Part shown: positions 51,773 to 62,585 of the stretch, in pieces
Layout: every line of letters starts with the position of its first letter
Position numbering within the stretch: the first letter of the stretch is position 1
NCBI GenBank assembly: GCA_034926605.1
Contig: JAYFQV010000004.1
Location: forward strand, 141,145-205,144
DNA: 64,000 nucleotides
Reading direction: 5' to 3'
Origin: CALXXL01 sp034926605
GTDB taxonomy: Bacteria > Verrucomicrobiota > Lentisphaeria > Victivallales > Victivallaceae
Translations under genes and position numbers: made by a program
The notes under the pieces: model-generated
Database searches by the model: none
What the model was told of the DNA's origin: nothing
What the model saw: the letters and a program-made list of their open reading frames with translations, nothing else

Positions 51773-52777
51773 ATGTTCGAAATTCTCAAAAAACTCAGCG
51801 GTATACTCGCAAGCCGCACGGCAATATTTGTAGCAGCGGCCGGTGCCGCGGCATACTTTTTCCCTGGACTCTTCAGGTGGGTAAAAGGCGACGTCCAAAC
51901 CGCCGTGCTGGGCATAATCATGTTGACCATGGGCATGACCCTGTCCAAATCAGACTACAAAATACTGGCAAAACGCCCGCTCGACATATTCATCGGCGCG
52001 GCTGCACAATACTCTCTGATGCCGCTTTTGGCCTGGCTTCTGGTAACCTCGCTGCATCTGCCGAAAGCGGTGGCGGTCGGTCTGCTGCTGGTCGGCACCT
52101 GTCCAGGCGGCGTATCCAGCAACATAATGACGTTTCTGGCCCGCGGCGACGTCGCCTTCAGTGTTGGCATGACCACCGCCAGCACGCTGCTGGCCCCGCT
52201 TATGACGCCGATCCTGATGTATCACCTGGCCGGTGAAAACATAAATGTCGACGCGTGGGGCATGTTCAGAAGCATATTGATTGTAACGCTGATTCCGGTG
52301 GGAATAGGCAGTTTCATGAATTTCGGATTCGGAGAAAAACGGCTGTACAAGAAGACCATGGACCTGATGCCGGCAGTGAGCGTAATCGGACTGGCCTGTA
52401 TCGTCGGCGGCATAATGAGTTTTCACGGCAACAGGTTTTTCACCGCCGGCCTTACCATTTTCGCCGCCGTTGCAGCGCACAACACACTGGGCTACCTGAC
52501 CGGCTATCTGGTAGGGAAAATGACCAGGATGAACAAGGCGAAATGCCGTACCATCTCCATCGAAGTGGGATGCCAGAACGCCGGGCTGGGAACCGCGCTT
52601 GCCTCCCGGCACTTCGCCCAATTGCCGGAGGCGGCGCTGGTGGCGGCGGTTGCCTGTGTTTACCACAGTTTGAGCGGCACGGTTTTGGCCAATCTTTTCG
52701 CGCTGGCCGACCGCAGAGCCGAACGCAGCCATGCTAAAATTGTGCGCGGGACAACATGTGACGCCATAACACGCTGA
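51773..52777 (+). CDS. Bile acid:sodium symporter (BASS) family transporter
   Basis: 334 residues with about nine membrane helices. BASS signatures: MLTMGMTLSKSDY, LLVGTCPGGVSSNIMTFLARGDVAFSV (the first cross-over motif) and EVGCQNAGLGTALASRHF (the second). The two unwound motifs form the sodium and substrate site. Bacterial relatives carry bile acids, pantoate or other organic anions, so substrate is open. The ribosome site is weak (GGGAAAG, 12 bases). The C-terminus is basic and cytosolic. Confidence 0.88.
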   Translation: MFEILKKLSGILASRTAIFVAAAGAAAYFFPGLFRWVKGDVQTAVLGIIMLTMGMTLSKSDYKILAKRPLDIFIGAAAQYSLMPLLAWLLVTSLHLPKAVAVGLLLVGTCPGGVSSNIMTFLARGDVAFSVGMTTASTLLAPLMTPILMYHLAGENINVDAWGMFRSILIVTLIPVGIGSFMNFGFGEKRLYKKTMDLMPAVSVIGLACIVGGIMSFHGNRFFTAGLTIFAAVAAHNTLGYLTGYLVGKMTRMNKAKCRTISIEVGCQNAGLGTALASRHFAQLPEAALVAAVACVYHSLSGTVLANLFALADRRAERSHAKIVRGTTCDAITR

Positions 52778-52903
52778 TGTCGGCGTTTTAACTGATATTG
52801 GGGTTTTCGGCTCAAGTTTGAAAAACAAACCGCATCGGCGGCGGGTTGAGCTTGAGTTGAGGTGCTGGAGAATGAGGATTTTGATTTTTTTTCCTCAAAA
52901 TCA

Positions 52904-52931
52904 TTGCATTCACACCGGTACGCATTATAGT
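52904..52931 (+). promoter_or_regulatory. Promoter of the frameshifted exported-protein gene
   Basis: TTGCAT (52904-52909) and TATAGT (52926-52931), 16-base spacer, 35 bases ahead of the ATG. An imperfect inverted repeat with a T-run (about 52871-52906) just upstream may end the transporter transcript. Confidence 0.5.
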
Positions 52932-52965
52932 TATTGAGAGTGCAATAAACCAAGGAGCCTGTTAG

Positions 52966-53755
52966 ATGAAGAAACTGATGTTGCTGGCGATCCTGCTGAC
53001 TGGCCTGCAAGGTTGGGCCATTTACCAGTACGGCGGTTATGTCGGCAAGACAACCGACAGCGCCGGTAATACCATTTATCAGTACAGCTATAAGGATAAC
53101 GGCAAGGTCTTTTCCTTCGAAGTCGTTGAGGGCGCCTATAACAGCAATCCCGACAGCAGCATCGTCTCCGGTTCCGCATATATGATTCGGGTGACCGCCG
53201 GCACGGGGTCTATCTATCTTACCGACAAAATCAGCAACATCTACAATATGGATGCCAATAAGGAAGTATTCTCCAACTTTGTAAACGTGGGTACGGACGG
53301 CACCGGCGGAAACAACTACGGTTGGCGACGGCACGATCCACAACGCCACCGGTGAACGCGTGGTTATGGACGAATATCGCAACAATGATCGTAATGACCT
53401 GATAACCCAATACGGTTACAAGCTGGGGGAATTCAAAGAAGGCGAGGAGCTCACAGTGTGGCTTCGCTACAGCGCCACCGGCAAGACCGGCGCCACCACC
53501 ATGAACTACGGAGAAAGCGAACTGATCGACAGTTCATTGAAATACCGCGATTTTTCCGACAGTTATGTATCGAACACCAATCCTTTTTCCCAACCGCTCG
53601 GACAGTTGAGCTTCGGGCACAACCAGACCCAGGAGTCCGCCTTCTTCGGCCTTGCCGGAAAACCGGTGGGACAACCGCTTCCCGGTGTGCTGTTTTCGCT
53701 TCTGGTCGGCTGCGGTGCGGCCGCGGCAATCCGAAAGCTCTCCCGGCGCAACTGA
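52966..53755 (+). pseudogene. Exported PEP-CTERM-like protein, interrupted by a +1 frameshift
   Basis: Frame one starts at ATG 52966 with AAGGAG upstream and a signal peptide (MKKLMLLAILLTGLQGWA), and runs to TGA at 53353-53355. The second frame is open from 53285 to 53755. Joining them near 53310-53325 gives a smooth protein of about 262 residues, with GGNN passing into TTVGDGTIHNATGERV. The C-terminus QPLPGVLFSLLVGCGAAAAIRKLSRRN is a PEP-CTERM-like sorting tail: a P-x-PG motif, a hydrophobic helix and a basic end. Possible explanations are a pseudogene, an assembly error, or programmed shifting. Function of the mature part is unknown. Confidence 0.65.
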
Positions 53756-53782
53756 CATCGCAACGATACCTGACGCGTTCAT

Positions 53783-53808
53783 GAACGGATATTGCCGTTC
53801 TTTTTTTT
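53783..53808 (+). terminator. Terminator after the frameshifted gene
   Basis: GAACGG (53783-53788) pairs with CCGTTC (53795-53800), six-base loop, followed by eight T. Confidence 0.85.
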
Positions 53809-53895
53809 ACCGCCGCCGCGGCGAAATGGCAACACCTGTCGCAACATGGATGATAAGAAAATCCGTCAGGTAGTACCACTATTAATGATGAGAGC

Positions 53896-53923
53896 GCAAA
53901 AAAGCCCGGGGTTCACCGGGCTT
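53896..53923 (-). terminator. tRNA-Glu terminator
   Basis: AAGCCCGG (53902-53909) pairs with CCGGGCTT (53916-53923). On the minus strand it is followed by a T-run (A-run at 53898-53903), about 80 bases beyond the tRNA 3' end. Confidence 0.75.
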
Positions 53924-54003
53924 ATCTTTGATACATATCTACCGCAGGATTCGTCTGCTTGCCGTCTGATTCGAAGTATTTGAGCTGGAATTTAAAATAA
54001 AAA

Positions 54004-54079
54004 TGGCATCCCCGGCGGGAGTCGAACCCGCGTTGGCGGGATGAGAACCCGCTGTCCTAGGCCTCTAGACGACAGGGAC
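54004..54079 (-). tRNA. tRNA-Glu (anticodon CUC)
   Basis: 76-base cloverleaf on the minus strand. Acceptor GTCCCTG pairs with CGGGGAT, followed by G and an encoded CCA. D-arm region TCGTCTAGAGGCCTAGGAC is typical of tRNA-Glu. The anticodon stem GCGGG/CCCGC holds loop TTCTCAT, giving anticodon CTC. T-arm GCGGGTTCGACTCCCGC is complete. It decodes GAG, a common codon in this GC-rich sequence. Divergent from gltX, whose product charges it. Confidence 0.95.
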
Positions 54080-54274
54080 GCGTCTTGGGCTGACCGTGGC
54101 ATTTCATCACGACCTCCGCCTCATGTGGCGCGAAGGACGAAATGGATAACTGCTACAACCAACCTTCATCCGGCAAACCTTGCGGTTATCCGGCGTGCCA
54201 TTAAGATAGGTGCGTTTCCATAAAAATCAACCCGGGGAGGCGAAAAAATAAAAAAAAACTGCCGGTACTTGCTT

Positions 54275-54302
54275 TTGACCGCGTTCAATGCTAACTTATA
54301 TA
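54275..54302 (+). promoter_or_regulatory. gltX promoter
   Basis: TTGACC (54275-54280) and TATATA (54297-54302), 16-base spacer. The start codon is only 20 bases downstream of the -10, so the leader is very short. In the rest of the 242-base tRNA-gltX gap a minus-strand TTGATT/TATCTT pair could serve the tRNA; nothing else is recognised. Confidence 0.55.
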
Positions 54303-54321
54303 ACTAAGAAGGAATGCATAT

Positions 54322-55800
54322 ATGAACGATGTCCGTACCAGATTCGCCCCCAGCCCCACCGGGTTCATGCACGTTGGAAACCTCCGCACCGCACTCTACG
54401 CCTACCTGCTCGCAAAATCCCAAGGCGGAAAATTCATACTCCGCATTGAGGACACCGACCGCGCGCGTTATGTGGACGGGGCGGTTGACGTTATTTATAA
54501 CACGCTGAAGCTCGCCGGGCTGGAACACGACGAAGGTCCCGATAAAGACGGCGGATACGGCCCATACGTACAAAGCCAGCGAAAAGGCATGTATCGGCAA
54601 TACGCCGAACAGCTTGTGGAAAAAGGTGCGGCTTATTACTCTTTCGAAACCCGTCCGCGCACCGAGGAAGATGCCAACCATGAGGAAGATGCCGATCCGT
54701 CCGCCGACATTGCCGGAGAGGACGACGGCCTGGAACCGGAATTCGACCTCGCCGCGGCCAAAGCTAAGATCGCCGCCGGCGTTCCCCATGTCATACGCCA
54801 GAAGATAGACCGCGACGGCTCCACCACCTTCACCGACTCGGTGTTCGGTGAAATAACCATAGAGAATAAAGTTCTCGACGATCAGATACTGCTCAAGAGC
54901 GACGGTATGCCCACCTACAACTTCGCCAATGTGGTGGACGACCACCTGATGCGCATAACCCATGTGGTGCGCGGCGCCGAATATCTGCCGAGCACCCCAA
55001 AATACAATCTGCTATACCAAGCGTTCGGCTGGGATATCCCGGCTTATGTCCACCTGCCGCTGATAATGGGCAAGAATCCCGACGGAACGGTGGCGAAACT
55101 GTCAAAGCGGCACGGATCGGTGAGTTTCGAAAATCTGCTGGCCGAGGGCTATCTGCCGGAAGCGATCATCAATTATATCGCGCTGCTGGGCTGGTCGCCC
55201 AAAAACGACCGCGAAATTTTTTCCCTGGCCGAACTTCGCGAGTTTTTCTCCATATCCGGACTCAATAAAGCCCCGGCGGTGTTCGACTACGACAAACTGG
55301 CGTGGATGAACGGAGAATATGTGAAACTCCTGCCGCTGAAAACTTTCGAGTCCTTGGCTGAACCATTTGCAATGCTGGACGGCACCGTTCTGTCCGGACA
55401 GTGGCCCAAAATCGCCCCGCTGCTGCATCAGCGCACCGCGGTATTTTCAGAAATACCGGCAAAAATCCATTTCCTGCTGACGTTGCCCGAATATGATATA
55501 GAACTATTCTCCAATAAGAAATGCAAGTCCACTCCGGAAATCGCGGCAAAGATACTGCCGGAAGTCGCAGAACTGCTGCGTTCGCTGCCGGAGTGGAACC
55601 TGGAAGCATTGACCTCCGTCCTGACCGAGTACGCCCAGACCAACAACTACAAGCTTAATCTGGCGACATGGGCGCCGCGCATAGCGCTTTCCGGTCAGGC
55701 GGCCACGCCGGGCGGAGCGTTCGAGATTCTGAACATTCTCGGACGCGATGAATCGCTGCGCAGAATCGAAAAAGGCATGGAAAAACTCAAGGCCAATTAA
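54322..55800 (+). CDS. gltX: Glutamate-tRNA ligase
   Basis: Class I synthetase charging tRNA-Glu. HIGH-like motif FAPSPTGFMHVGNLRTALYAY at about 7-27, the FILRIEDTD segment, and the KMSKS-like motif KLSKRHG at about 260-266. Length 492 is normal. Where most GltX proteins have a Cys-containing element after the YYSF strand, this one carries a Glu/Asp-rich insert (about 112-146, EEDANHEEDADPS and following) with no zinc ligands. AAGGA lies 8 bases before the ATG. Whether it is discriminating or also charges tRNA-Gln cannot be told here; no gatCAB or glnS is in the window. Confidence 0.95.
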   Translation: MNDVRTRFAPSPTGFMHVGNLRTALYAYLLAKSQGGKFILRIEDTDRARYVDGAVDVIYNTLKLAGLEHDEGPDKDGGYGPYVQSQRKGMYRQYAEQLVEKGAAYYSFETRPRTEEDANHEEDADPSADIAGEDDGLEPEFDLAAAKAKIAAGVPHVIRQKIDRDGSTTFTDSVFGEITIENKVLDDQILLKSDGMPTYNFANVVDDHLMRITHVVRGAEYLPSTPKYNLLYQAFGWDIPAYVHLPLIMGKNPDGTVAKLSKRHGSVSFENLLAEGYLPEAIINYIALLGWSPKNDREIFSLAELREFFSISGLNKAPAVFDYDKLAWMNGEYVKLLPLKTFESLAEPFAMLDGTVLSGQWPKIAPLLHQRTAVFSEIPAKIHFLLTLPEYDIELFSNKKCKSTPEIAAKILPEVAELLRSLPEWNLEALTSVLTEYAQTNNYKLNLATWAPRIALSGQAATPGGAFEILNILGRDESLRRIEKGMEKLKAN

Positions 55801-55803
55801 AAT

Positions 55804-57870
<2,067 letters not shown>

Positions 57871-57915
57871 CCGGAGCCATGCCGTACGGCTGACGTCTTT
57901 TATTTACGGATAGCC

Positions 57916-57944
57916 TTGACATCGCGCCGCGAATGATGTATATT
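57916..57944 (+). promoter_or_regulatory. ssrA promoter
   Basis: TTGACA (57916-57921) and TATATT (57939-57944), spacer exactly 17 bases, about 20 bases ahead of the tmRNA 5' end. One of the best promoter matches in the window, fitting a highly expressed RNA. Confidence 0.85.
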
Positions 57945-57964
57945 AAGATTTGACCCATATAAGT

Positions 57965-58319
57965 GGGGGTGTTCCGGATTCGACGGATGCGGAACGATAA
58001 TGACGGCGTGTCGAGGATGATTGTTGGCCTCGTAAATCACCAATCAAAAAATTAGTTGCGAACCACGAGTTTGCTCTGGCTGCTTAATTAAAACGGCCAT
58101 GTCTGTCCGCCGACGGGCGTAAGCGAAACAGACATCATGTACGTCCTGGTCCGCGGGATACTCAACCGGTGCCGCGGATAAGAAAATCGGTTGATAGTCT
58201 GAAAGCAGCCTGTTTGCCGGCAAGCGATTGGACCATAAACAGGAAATGACAAAATACACACGTAGAAGTTATTATCAGTTTGTGTTCACACAGGGGTTCA
58301 ACTCCCCTCACCTCCACCA
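57965..58319 (+). ncRNA. ssrA: Transfer-messenger RNA (tmRNA)
   Basis: 355 bases. The tRNA-like ends pair: GGGGGTG at the 5' end with CACCTCC before the encoded ACCA, and the T-arm GGGGTTCAACTCCCC is intact. The 5' block TTCCGGATTCGACGG is the usual tmRNA start. The tag frame begins after TTAGTT at 58058 and reads ANHEFALAA, stopping at TAA 58085-58087; with the charged alanine the tag is A-ANHEFALAA. Pseudoknot-forming segments follow. It rescues stalled ribosomes with SmpB. The 3' end is the attachment site of the adjacent element but remains complete. Confidence 0.97.
58292..58319 (+). other. Probable attachment site (attL) in the tmRNA 3' end
   Basis: T-arm to CCA of ssrA, the usual target of tyrosine integrases that use tmRNA genes. 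The integrase begins 110 bases downstream in the same direction and base composition changes at this point. A second copy (attR) was not found up to base 64000 by eye; the right end should lie beyond. Confidence 0.6.
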
Positions 58320-58335
58320 ATTTAACCTCATTTTT

Positions 58336-58378
58336 GCGCAAATGGTACCGTTTGGTACCATTTGCGCTTTCTTTTTTC
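58336..58378 (+). terminator. Strong terminator after tmRNA
   Basis: A perfect 14-base-pair stem (58336-58349 with 58354-58367, both containing GGTACC and TTTGCGC) with a four-base loop, followed by TTTCTTTTTT. It lies to the right of the tmRNA CCA, so if the element is integrated there it is supplied by the element. Confidence 0.92.
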
Positions 58379-58429
58379 CCAGATGAGTGTATATTCGTCT
58401 GCAATAGATATATTACGTAGAGGCACATT

Positions 58430-59737
58430 ATGACCAGCAAAAAAGAAAAACAGAGTCTGAAGCTAAGCATAGGCACTATATACCAAAAAGAACCAGGAGG
58501 AACTTTTTATTTCCGCTACCAATTGAATGGCTATCGCAAGGCGATAAGCTTAAAAACCGACAACTTGGCGCAAGCCAAACTTGAAGCAGAAAAACTCATT
58601 CCCATCGCCTCCGCTAACAGTGCTGAAATCGTAGCAGCGCATGTTAGCGTAGCCAAGGGATGGGCTTCGGAGGAGAAAAATCTTCTGCTATCCGATGCTT
58701 GGGATCATTATTCAAGGCATCCAGAGCGTGCGACTCCTGCTACTGTCAGCGAACAAAATTCATACCAAGCCACATTTAACGCGTTCTTGGATTTTCTAAA
58801 TGATCCATCACTACGAGTCAGAGATATTACTGCTGACCACGCCGAACGCTTTGCATTAGCCCTTCGCGATACCCATCTTGCGGTTGACACTCACAACAGG
58901 AAAATTAAACGTCTCCGCAAAATATTCTCAACATTGACTGAATACCGCGCTGACACTAATCCATTCAGCTCCCCTACCCTATTCAGAAAAGAACGCGAAG
59001 AACAGGAACTGGCAACACGCCGTCTTGCGTTTACACGTGAGCAAGAGCAAGCAATTTTTCGCGTTTTGGATGACAACAAATACAAAGTCATAAATAAGCC
59101 GGAAATTAAAGTCATTTACCATCTTGGTGCATTCACCGGGCAGCGTCTGAAAGACTGTGTATTGCTAAACTGGAATAGCGTAGATCTGCAAAAACGAAAA
59201 ATATGGGTACGGCAATTCAAAACCGGCAAGGCAGTAACCATTCCCATCGCCGAACAATTGTATGCTGTATTGCTACAGGCTCTAAAATGGAAAATAGACA
59301 ACTACGTTTGCCCGCAAAGTGCCAGGCGCTATAAACAAGCTGATCGGAATGGTAAAAATACCGGAAGCAATCTTGTCGGGATAGATGTACTTCGCGTTAT
59401 TCGCTGGATTGGACTTGAACCATCTGTGAAAGTCGAAGGACGAAAGAAAAAAGTGACGGTTTATGGTTTCCATAGTTTGCGCCATTCATTTGCTAGCCAT
59501 TGCGCTGAAGCTGGTGTTCCCAAAGCCGTTCTGCTTTCCATTCTCGGAACTGATTCCGACATCGCGGATAAATATTACACACATATTGGAGAAGATGCAC
59601 AACTGCGAGCGATTCAGGCGGTTTCAGGATGTGCGGCATATTCTCCCCAAGAACGCATAAGACTCGCACTTGAGCATTTGGCAACAATGTTGCCAAGTCA
59701 AGACCGCGAAATATTAATCTCGATTTTACGGGGATAG
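58430..59737 (+). CDS. Tyrosine recombinase / integrase
   Basis: 435 residues. N-terminal arm-binding part, SAM-like core-binding domain (about 80-180), and catalytic domain with R239 in FTGQRLKD, K264 in QFKTGK, H348 and R351 in HSLRHSF, and nucleophile Y383 in DKYYTH. The position that is normally His/Trp after LG is Thr here (LGTDSD), a tolerated change in some families. AGAGG precedes the ATG. It faces away from ssrA, the standard layout for integrases using tRNA or tmRNA genes. Confidence 0.93.
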   Translation: MTSKKEKQSLKLSIGTIYQKEPGGTFYFRYQLNGYRKAISLKTDNLAQAKLEAEKLIPIASANSAEIVAAHVSVAKGWASEEKNLLLSDAWDHYSRHPERATPATVSEQNSYQATFNAFLDFLNDPSLRVRDITADHAERFALALRDTHLAVDTHNRKIKRLRKIFSTLTEYRADTNPFSSPTLFRKEREEQELATRRLAFTREQEQAIFRVLDDNKYKVINKPEIKVIYHLGAFTGQRLKDCVLLNWNSVDLQKRKIWVRQFKTGKAVTIPIAEQLYAVLLQALKWKIDNYVCPQSARRYKQADRNGKNTGSNLVGIDVLRVIRWIGLEPSVKVEGRKKKVTVYGFHSLRHSFASHCAEAGVPKAVLLSILGTDSDIADKYYTHIGEDAQLRAIQAVSGCAAYSPQERIRLALEHLATMLPSQDREILISILRG

Positions 59738-59823
59738 ATTTTTTGCATATAAGTTTGAAAAAATATTTGATTTACAAATAATAGTAGATTATAGTACTTA
59801 ATGTTATTAATTTAATATATAAA

Positions 59824-59921
59824 AATACTATTTTATTTAATTTAAAAGTATTAATTCGTATTTAATAGTATTTTATAATGCATTAAATAGCATATAAATA
59901 TAGTATTTTTTTAATAGTATT
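59824..59921 (+). repeat. Iteron-like AATAGTATT repeats in an AT-rich gap
   Basis: The 193-base gap between integrase and ATPase is almost all A/T. AATAGTATT occurs at 59864-59872 and 59913-59921, with one mismatch at 59899-59907, and inverted (AATACTATT) at 59824-59832. Related TAATAGTAG and TATAGTA stretches lie near 59780-59800. Placed just before a RepA-like gene, they could be an origin or an autoregulatory operator. Confidence 0.55.
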
Positions 59922-59930
59922 AGGTGAAAA

Positions 59931-62171
59931 ATGATCGAAATATATGATGTTGATATCTCATCACCCCAAAATATCGCTGAGCAAATTTCGCAATACTTAC
60001 AAGAAATAATGTTGACAAATGGGAACAGATATCGCCAACAACGAAAAGAAGAGTTGGTATTTCAGCACTATTTATTTGTTCGTCTACAGATTGAACACGC
60101 CCTGCGTCAACTCATGAAAAATGACCCAGCAAAATTTCAGACTATATTTACAAATAGTGGATGTCGCTTATCGCCATGCGACAATACTGCTATCGATCTT
60201 TCCATGCTCTGGATGGTAAAAATAACCACCAACAATCATCAACTTATCTTTGAAGACACCCAAACCCGCATGGCATATCATCCGACGCCGCTAACAGATT
60301 TCTATGCAAGATATTGTAGCGAAAAGATTCAGCCAATAAAAAGTCTAGCTGACCTTTTCAAAATCAACTGTAACTACGATGTCGCCACTTATAATGAAAC
60401 CTATCACGTTACATTTGATAGCTGCAAGATGTTAACTATCCAAGATAAGTCAGGTGATATTAAAATGTGCTTTAGCTATAACACCGCGCAGTATCCCGCA
60501 CCTATGGAACTTATATATCCACTTTGGAAGACAAACTTTGATTTCTGCCAAGATGCATTATGGCCTTTATATAATTTACATTTAATCACCGAAAACCTCG
60601 ATGCCGCAGTAATCATCACTGACTCAATAATTCAGGCTGAAGAATTACAAAATACGGCTCGTCGTTTTAGAAATCAACAATTTCAAGTTGAATTGGATAA
60701 TTTTATAGCAAAAACAAGGCGATGCTGGGATGATTATGAAACCAAAAATCAACAGAAATACACCAAATTATTCGCCGCAGGATTCACACAAGAAAAAGAA
60801 TCTGGTTTCACAAGTCCACGCCCCTTTCCGATGAACAATATAGAAGCAGCCGGGATAGGAGAATGTCTACCTGGTAACATTATATTCTCTGCCGGTTATG
60901 GAGATGATATCCAAAACGCATTGAAGCACTCTGATTTGTCACCGCTGAATGGAAGAATTGTTTTTTATCTTACGAGTGAGCGAAATTCACCACAGGAACA
61001 AACCGCGGCTTTCATGCAAGCCTACAATGGATTGAATAATGCTGCCCCCCGTGATGTTTATTTCATTATGATCAAAGATAATATAGACCCCAATAACCCT
61101 ATGGCCAATGGAATCACTGTAATTCCTGGTCATAAAGTCATAAGCGATGCCCTTGATTACGGATTCCCCATCGACAATTTATCTGATACCGAGTTGCGCA
61201 AATATTCAAAAATTGCACACAAAGAAAAGAAGAATGATTTCTTGATTGATAATATTCTAGATCGTCAATCCCTATTATTAATAAGTGCGCCTACCGGCGT
61301 GGGTAAGACTATGTTTGCTATGAATTTGGGATATGCGCTAGCGACATGCGGCCCACTTTTCAATGATTGGACGGTCAAGCAGCGCTGCAAGGTAGTGTAT
61401 CTTGCGGATGAAGAATTAAATCCTAAGTTACTAGGCGACCGAACAAAGAAATTCAGGAAGATGTATAATTCGGTGCCGGAAATCTCAGACGTGTTATTCT
61501 ACCCAGCCCAAAAATGCAATCTATTGGAAGACTCATCACGCGAAAAAATAATGTCATATTTAACAAGAAAGGCGATCAACTTGGGCACAAAGGGGCTCTC
61601 CCCGTGCGTAATAATCATTGATAGTCTCAATCGTTTGGCCCCGCAGGCCCATATTGATAAAAACTGGGAGAGCCTTTCACGTTGGTTCTCGGACTTACAG
61701 TTCAAATACGATTTCTCCATAATACTCCTTCACCACTCTGCAAAAGACATAAAATCGGACTATCTGGGAACCTCAAAAATTGGAAATGATGTCGACGTTC
61801 ATATACATTTGACCGGATGGTCACAAAAAGAGTTAAGCTCTGATTATCCGTGTAAGCAGGACCGTCGACACATAATTCCAATCAAATTTTTCACCAAAAA
61901 GAATCGACGTAGCTGGCTAGATCGAGAATCTAAGCGCTATATCTTGTCCTGGGGTAATAATCCTGCATGGTATGGCCCAGATGATGATATAGTTATTTGG
62001 CGAAGGTTGACAAAAGAGGAGAAAATTGCATTCATTGAAGAGAAAAGAGGAATAATGACCGCAAAAGCAATGGCTAAAATGTGCGGAATGTCTCCTCGAA
62101 CAATTGAAAAATTTATTTATGAGAACAAAGACGAAATCCCTCTAATAAATCATATACATGGTGATAAATAA
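59931..62171 (+). CDS. RepA/KaiC-type P-loop ATPase of the element
   Basis: 746 residues, starting 8 bases after AGGTG. The first about 420 residues are not recognised; they contain GNIIFSAGYGDDIQNAL and VYFIMIKDNIDPNN, which read like a degenerate Toprim- or primase-type region. An AAA_25-type RecA fold follows: Walker A APTGVGKT at about 453-460, VVYLADEEL, Walker B VIIIDSLNRL at about 557-566, and IILLHHSAKD. A helix-turn-helix tail is visible (MTAKAMAKMCGMSPRTIEKF). This matches plasmid/phage RepA hexameric helicases with an extra N-terminal domain, so it probably drives element replication. AT-rich codon use unlike the chromosome. Confidence 0.72.
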   Translation: MIEIYDVDISSPQNIAEQISQYLQEIMLTNGNRYRQQRKEELVFQHYLFVRLQIEHALRQLMKNDPAKFQTIFTNSGCRLSPCDNTAIDLSMLWMVKITTNNHQLIFEDTQTRMAYHPTPLTDFYARYCSEKIQPIKSLADLFKINCNYDVATYNETYHVTFDSCKMLTIQDKSGDIKMCFSYNTAQYPAPMELIYPLWKTNFDFCQDALWPLYNLHLITENLDAAVIITDSIIQAEELQNTARRFRNQQFQVELDNFIAKTRRCWDDYETKNQQKYTKLFAAGFTQEKESGFTSPRPFPMNNIEAAGIGECLPGNIIFSAGYGDDIQNALKHSDLSPLNGRIVFYLTSERNSPQEQTAAFMQAYNGLNNAAPRDVYFIMIKDNIDPNNPMANGITVIPGHKVISDALDYGFPIDNLSDTELRKYSKIAHKEKKNDFLIDNILDRQSLLLISAPTGVGKTMFAMNLGYALATCGPLFNDWTVKQRCKVVYLADEELNPKLLGDRTKKFRKMYNSVPEISDVLFYPAQKCNLLEDSSREKIMSYLTRKAINLGTKGLSPCVIIIDSLNRLAPQAHIDKNWESLSRWFSDLQFKYDFSIILLHHSAKDIKSDYLGTSKIGNDVDVHIHLTGWSQKELSSDYPCKQDRRHIIPIKFFTKKNRRSWLDRESKRYILSWGNNPAWYGPDDDIVIWRRLTKEEKIAFIEEKRGIMTAKAMAKMCGMSPRTIEKFIYENKDEIPLINHIHGDK

Positions 62172-62174
62172 ACG

Positions 62175-62483
62175 TCATTCGCGTATAAAATCAATGATGT
62201 CAATATTTCTATATCTTACTGCACAACCAATCATTTTTCTCTTAAAAGGGAAAGCGCCTTCAGATTCTAGCTTCTTAAAATTGCTTAATCCTAGGCCCAA
62301 CATTTCAGCGACTGTCCGTTGATCAATAAGTTTTGGGATCACCACCGGAATCGGTTTACTTGTTCTTGCCAGACTCCTTAATTCCGCAACAATTTCATGT
62401 GCTTCTGGTACGCTAAGCGTTCCGGCTTCAGCCAGCGAGTGTAATAGCTTCGCAATCAAATTTACAGTTTTCAGAGTGATCAT
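62175..62483 (-). CDS. AlpA/excisionase-like DNA-binding protein
   Basis: 102 residues from ATG 62483, chosen because GGAGG lies ten bases upstream (a longer frame to 62513 lacks this). The C-terminal half has a winged helix-turn-helix typical of AlpA/HTH_17 proteins: IDQRTVAEMLGLGLSNFKKLESEG, then a basic KRKMIG and RYRNIDIIDFI. The N-terminal half is a helical segment of unknown role. It is convergent with the ATPase gene, 3 bases away. Likely an excision or transcription regulator. Confidence 0.7.
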   Translation of the reverse strand: MITLKTVNLIAKLLHSLAEAGTLSVPEAHEIVAELRSLARTSKPIPVVIPKLIDQRTVAEMLGLGLSNFKKLESEGAFPFKRKMIGCAVRYRNIDIIDFIRE

Positions 62484-62585
62484 GTTTCTGCGGCCTCCAT
62501 ATCCGCATAGCATGACCTTCCCTAGTATTTATTTACACCATAAGTCACGAATTACAAACCCCTTACATCCATGTGCCATTCAACT

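Noticed and set aside
58044..58476. Minus-strand frames over the tmRNA
   Set aside because: They overlap ssrA and its terminator; such frames are common false genes on tmRNA loci.
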